Assembly: GCA_947473805.1 (NCBI GenBank)
Contig: CANJGB010000001.1
Coordinates: forward strand, 1-64,000
DNA: 64,000 bases
Direction of reading: 5' to 3'
From: Alphaproteobacteria bacterium
Lineage (GTDB): Bacteria; Pseudomonadota; Alphaproteobacteria; Ferrovibrionales; Ferrovibrionaceae
Position 1 is the stretch's first letter; each line of letters starts with the position of its first letter. Positions 60,985-64,000 of this stretch are shown in pieces. Under the pieces are notes generated by a model. That model saw nothing but the letters and a program-made list of their open reading frames with translations, searched no databases and had not been told where the DNA came from. The position numbers and the translations under genes are program-made.

Positions 60985-61905
60985 ATGGCAATGCAGGGGG
61001 TGGCAGCTGCGGGCCAATCTGGTATTGCGGCGCAACATAACGTTCAGGCCGATTTCGACGCGGTTGCGCTGTCATGGCGGACGGGCTCGGAGATTCGTGG
61101 CCTTGACCTTCGTGACGCCGCCTCGATTTCTGACAATTCAATTAAGCGGCTCCGCGGTCTACTTGCAGAACGCGGCGTTCTTCTCTTCCGGGATCAACAC
61201 CTAGATCACGACCAACACCTAGATTTCACGCGTCGCTTCGGACCCTTGGCGGAGGCCGGCTTCATTTCGCGAAACGCCCCACCAGGGTACCCAGATCTTT
61301 TCACGGTCACCAATATGGTGCTGGAAGGCGAACGTTCCGAAACTTGGGATTCCGCGCGTCAGTGGCATTCTGACCAGTCGTTTCTGCCCGTTCCTGCGAC
61401 AGGTTCCCTACTGCGGTGCGTGCGTGCGCCGCAGCTCGGGGGGGATACGATGTTTGCCAACCTTTTTGTTGCCGCTGAACGCCTCTCGGAGGGTCTGCGG
61501 GCGACCCTCGAAAATTTGCGCTGCTATCACGACCTCTACAACACCAATAACCGTCAGCGATTGCGGCGCAAGGAATTCACGCCCGAAGAGGCGAAGAAAT
61601 GGCCAGGAACCTGGCATCCGGTACTGAAGCCTCATCCCCTAACCGGAGAAAAGGCTCTGTTCGTCAGTGAGCAGATGATCGATCGCTTCGAGGGATGGAC
61701 CATCGAGGAGAGCGCCCCGCTATTGCAGTATCTAGTACGATACGCGACTCAGCCGGCGTTCACCTACCGTCACCATTGGCGTCCAGGCGACCTAATATTC
61801 TGGGACAATCATTGTACATTGCACCACGCGCCGCCCGACTACGACGTTTCAGCGCTTGATGCGCCGGAGAACGTGCGACTGATGTACCGGTCAACCCTGG
61901 CGTAG
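60985..61905 (+). CDS. TauD/TfdA-family dioxygenase, HxD type
   Basis: The 306-residue enzyme carries the Fe(II) triad with WHSD (His128/Asp130) and a distal His in LHHAPPDYD. The late Arg for 2-oxoglutarate is in RLMYRSTLA. It is closer to classical TauD/TfdA than the HxE enzyme at 24460. ATG 60985 has GGGAGG at ideal spacing; the frame upstream to 60934 is not needed. The aldolase follows after eight bases. Confidence 0.9.
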   Translation: MAMQGVAAAGQSGIAAQHNVQADFDAVALSWRTGSEIRGLDLRDAASISDNSIKRLRGLLAERGVLLFRDQHLDHDQHLDFTRRFGPLAEAGFISRNAPPGYPDLFTVTNMVLEGERSETWDSARQWHSDQSFLPVPATGSLLRCVRAPQLGGDTMFANLFVAAERLSEGLRATLENLRCYHDLYNTNNRQRLRRKEFTPEEAKKWPGTWHPVLKPHPLTGEKALFVSEQMIDRFEGWTIEESAPLLQYLVRYATQPAFTYRHHWRPGDLIFWDNHCTLHHAPPDYDVSALDAPENVRLMYRSTLA

Positions 61906-61913
61906 GGGGCAAT

Positions 61914-62720
61914 ATGAGCGGTGGTACGGTACGGCTTGCGCAATCCTCGGCGAATGCGGCGGGTCGGTTCAGTGAGACGGAATGGCAGGCGAGAACCGAC
62001 CTTGCGGCGTGCTATCAGCTGGCGGACATGTATGGCATGTCAGACCTTGCAGGGACGCACATTTCAGCGCGAGTTCCCGGAAAGGAAGGCCAGTTCCTTC
62101 TCAATCGTTTCGGCACGTTGTTCGACGAAGTGACGGCATCGTCTCTGGTTAAGCTCGACGTAGAAGGCAGGGTAATAGACGACGATCCGGATATGCCTGT
62201 AAATCGCGCGGCTTTTGTGATTCACAGCGCAATTCACATGGCGTTCCCGGAAATCCTATGTGTGATGCATACACACACGAGGGCAAATAATGCGATCGCT
62301 ATGCAGAAGGACGGCCTTCTGCCCCTTCATCAAAAGGCGATAACCCTGCTGGATTTCGTTCGTCGTCATGAATTCGAGGGAGCCGCCCTTGACCTCGACG
62401 AACGGGACAGGCTGGTTCGGGATCTCGGCCCTGAAGGCCGCATCCTGATTCTCGACAACCATGGGGCGATGACAGTCGGCAAAAACGCTGCCGAGGCGTT
62501 TACGTGGATGTATCGCTTCGAGACGGCGTGCCGATTTCAGGTGGATGGACTTGCTGGCGGGCGTGAACTGATTTGGCCGTCTGACGGGATGATCGCCCAC
62601 ACCCGTGCACAAGGGCGCAAGATATTCGGTCCGGGCGGTTTCTTTCAGCCTGGGATGCTTGAGTGGCCTGCCTTGTTGCGAAAGCTTGAGCGCGACCGAG
62701 GCACTTCGTACAGGACGTAA
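61914..62720 (+). CDS. Class II aldolase/adducin-family protein
   Basis: The 268-residue protein is a clear paralogue of the one at 23534: GTHISARVPG, MHTHTRANNAIAMQKDGLLPLHQ and NHGAMTVGKNAAEAFTWMY align throughout. Zinc would be bound by the HTH pair and the NHG His. GGGGGC precedes the ATG. It is co-transcribed with the oxygenase upstream and the receptor downstream. Confidence 0.9.
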   Translation: MSGGTVRLAQSSANAAGRFSETEWQARTDLAACYQLADMYGMSDLAGTHISARVPGKEGQFLLNRFGTLFDEVTASSLVKLDVEGRVIDDDPDMPVNRAAFVIHSAIHMAFPEILCVMHTHTRANNAIAMQKDGLLPLHQKAITLLDFVRRHEFEGAALDLDERDRLVRDLGPEGRILILDNHGAMTVGKNAAEAFTWMYRFETACRFQVDGLAGGRELIWPSDGMIAHTRAQGRKIFGPGGFFQPGMLEWPALLRKLERDRGTSYRT

Positions 62721-62755
62721 ATCGTCGAGGGTCGAGAAGACCCAAGGGAGGGAAA

Positions 62756-63724
62756 ATGATTAAAAAAGCCGGAGTTCTACTGGCCACCGTTTCTTTGCTT
62801 GTCGGCTTTGGCGTGCAAGCCCAAGACTATCCAACGAAGCCAATCAGAATCATAACGCCTAACCCGCCGGGCGGCGCAACAGATCCGGTCGCGCGCGCTC
62901 TCGCTCAGTACATGACGACCAAGTTAGGGCAGCAGGTCATCGTAGAGGCTAAGCCCGGCGCCGCAGGATCCGTAGCTGTGGACTACGTCATGAAGCAATC
63001 CGCTCCTGACGGTTACACAATCCTTCTGCACACAACAAACGTCACAATAAACCAAGTGTTCAAAAAGGACATTGGCTACGACGTGCGAAAGGATTTTCAG
63101 CCGATTATTGAAGCGGTGTTTAGCCCATTCCTAGTTTCCGTCAACGCCGAGGCGAAATTTAAGACGCTGCCAGAGATGGTGGCCTTTGCGAAAGCCAATC
63201 CCGGGGCCCTGAACTATGGGTCTTCGGGTATCGGAAGCACGAACCATGTTCCGATGGAAGTCTTCGCCCTGCAGAACAACATCAAAATGACGCACATCCC
63301 CTTTCAGGGCGGCGGCCCGACAATCGTTGCCCTGCTTGGCAAGCAGATCGACTTAACCTTGGATCCGGCGAGCAATTCCAAGAAGCAAATAGACGCGGGT
63401 AAATTTCGCGGTCTGGCGATAACCGATACAAAGCGCTCTGCTCTATTGCCAGACGTCCCAACAGTTACTGAAACTGGCCTGCCGACGTTTGTATCGGGAT
63501 TTTTCGTCGGCCTGTCGGCGCCGGCGGCAACGCCGGGCAAGATCGTGCAGACCCTGAACGCGTCAATGAACGAAGCGCTGGCCATGCCAGAGGTACGGCA
63601 AAACCTTGAGGCTCTTGGCTTTGCGATCCGAGGCGGTACATCAGCGGCTTTTGCGCAGCTAATGGCGAAAGAAGTAGAGCAGTGGACCGAGGTCAGTAAA
63701 AAGGTCGACATTAAGATGGAGTAA
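62756..63724 (+). CDS. Bug/TctC-type solute-binding protein
   Basis: The 322-residue receptor has a signal peptide (1-22, ...GVQAQD) and motifs IRIITPNPPGGATDPVAR, PDGYTILLHT, YGSSGIGSTNHV and LLPDVPTVTETGL. AAGGGAGG precedes the ATG. It is the second receptor of the module and is distinct from the one at 58830. Confidence 0.92.
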   Translation: MIKKAGVLLATVSLLVGFGVQAQDYPTKPIRIITPNPPGGATDPVARALAQYMTTKLGQQVIVEAKPGAAGSVAVDYVMKQSAPDGYTILLHTTNVTINQVFKKDIGYDVRKDFQPIIEAVFSPFLVSVNAEAKFKTLPEMVAFAKANPGALNYGSSGIGSTNHVPMEVFALQNNIKMTHIPFQGGGPTIVALLGKQIDLTLDPASNSKKQIDAGKFRGLAITDTKRSALLPDVPTVTETGLPTFVSGFFVGLSAPAATPGKIVQTLNASMNEALAMPEVRQNLEALGFAIRGGTSAAFAQLMAKEVEQWTEVSKKVDIKME

Positions 63725-63761
63725 CGCGTAGGCGGGAGTTCGTTCGACAGGGCTCCCGCCT

Positions 63762-64000
63762 TCAGCTTCTGTTCAATAGCTCGGGATTCAGTACTCGAAG
63801 AGGTTTTTGGTTCAGGTAACCGATAATGTCTTCGACTACACCCCGGAAATATATGCTGTAGTTGTCGTAGGTAACGTGACCGATATGAGGCGTCACAATT
63901 ACATTGTCCAGGTAGCGTAGCGGATGATCGACAGGCAGGGGCTCCTGGTCAAACACGTCCAGTCCTGCCGCGGATAGTTTTCGCGTTTTCAGTGCCTGCA
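63762..64000 (-). CDS. D-2-hydroxyacid dehydrogenase, C-terminal part cut by window edge
   Basis: The last 79 codons are in the window. AAGLDVFDQEPLP, followed by NVIVTPHIGHVTYDNY, is the end of the NAD-binding domain with the catalytic His in PHIG. The frame is open to the right edge. A hydroxyacid dehydrogenase next to aldolase and oxygenase genes fits hydroxy/keto-acid catabolism. Confidence 0.88.
   Translation of the reverse strand, partial: QALKTRKLSAAGLDVFDQEPLPVDHPLRYLDNVIVTPHIGHVTYDNYSIYFRGVVEDIIGYLNQKPLRVLNPELLNRS

Noticed and set aside
55167-64000. Direct repeat of the tRNA-Ser 3' end as an island boundary
   Set aside because: Scanning by eye to the window end I found no copy longer than about eight bases; the boundary may lie outside.

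Overview
The window looks like chromosome of a high-GC alphaproteobacterium, probably near Rhodospirillales. Three things suggest this: a MucR/Ros regulator, separate fur and irr genes with irr beside fabA-fabB-fabI, and the order fur-plsC-miaB-phoH-ybeY-corC-lnt-HTH-metK-trmB-rimP-nusA-ylxR-infB-rbfA-truB-rpsO-pnp. Genus cannot be read from the sequence.

Layout. Bases 1-130 hold the start of an IS5-type transposase beside a mucR gene that seems to lack its usual N-terminus. Bases 532-23474 are the informational core: envelope and RNA-modification genes, then SAM synthesis and the rimP-nusA-infB and rpsO-pnp translation/RNA-decay genes. A block of two tiny genes, a two-component system, a lipoprotein and two flavin-type genes (7742-11929) interrupts it. 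After pnp comes a small catabolic cassette at 23534-26580: class II aldolase, TauD-like oxygenase and Bug-type solute receptor. It is flanked on both sides by versions of the pnp 3' end plus terminator. An amidohydrolase, a secreted protein and a lone receiver domain follow.

Bases 29211-32424 are fabI-fabB-fabA divergent from irr. Next comes rubrerythrin, a two-cluster Fe-S protein and DUF3501 (32567-35058), with an Irr-box-like site before the promoter. This is a plausible iron/peroxide unit. Bases 35063-47967 carry envelope and housekeeping genes (zapE, rppH, YibQ-like deacetylase, ctpA, envC, gpmI, mlaC), a P-type ATPase and an F420-type oxidoreductase. A DUF3800 gene and an AT-richer intergenic array of 21-base tandem repeats precede rlmH-rsfS-nadD-proA-proB-obgE-rpmA-rplU on the minus strand.

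From the tRNA-Ser(CGA) at 55167 to the right edge the DNA is accessory: poorly conserved small genes, an MFS transporter with a preceding MFS-like fragment, a Dabb protein and a 32-residue membrane peptide. A second catabolic module follows: two Bug receptors, an LLM oxidoreductase, a TauD-like oxygenase, a class II aldolase and the end of a D-2-hydroxyacid dehydrogenase. From about 59.8 kb codon use is visibly more A/T-rich, suggesting transfer. The two modules share paralogous families and may handle related hydroxy- or keto-acids; this is inference, and no substrate can be named.
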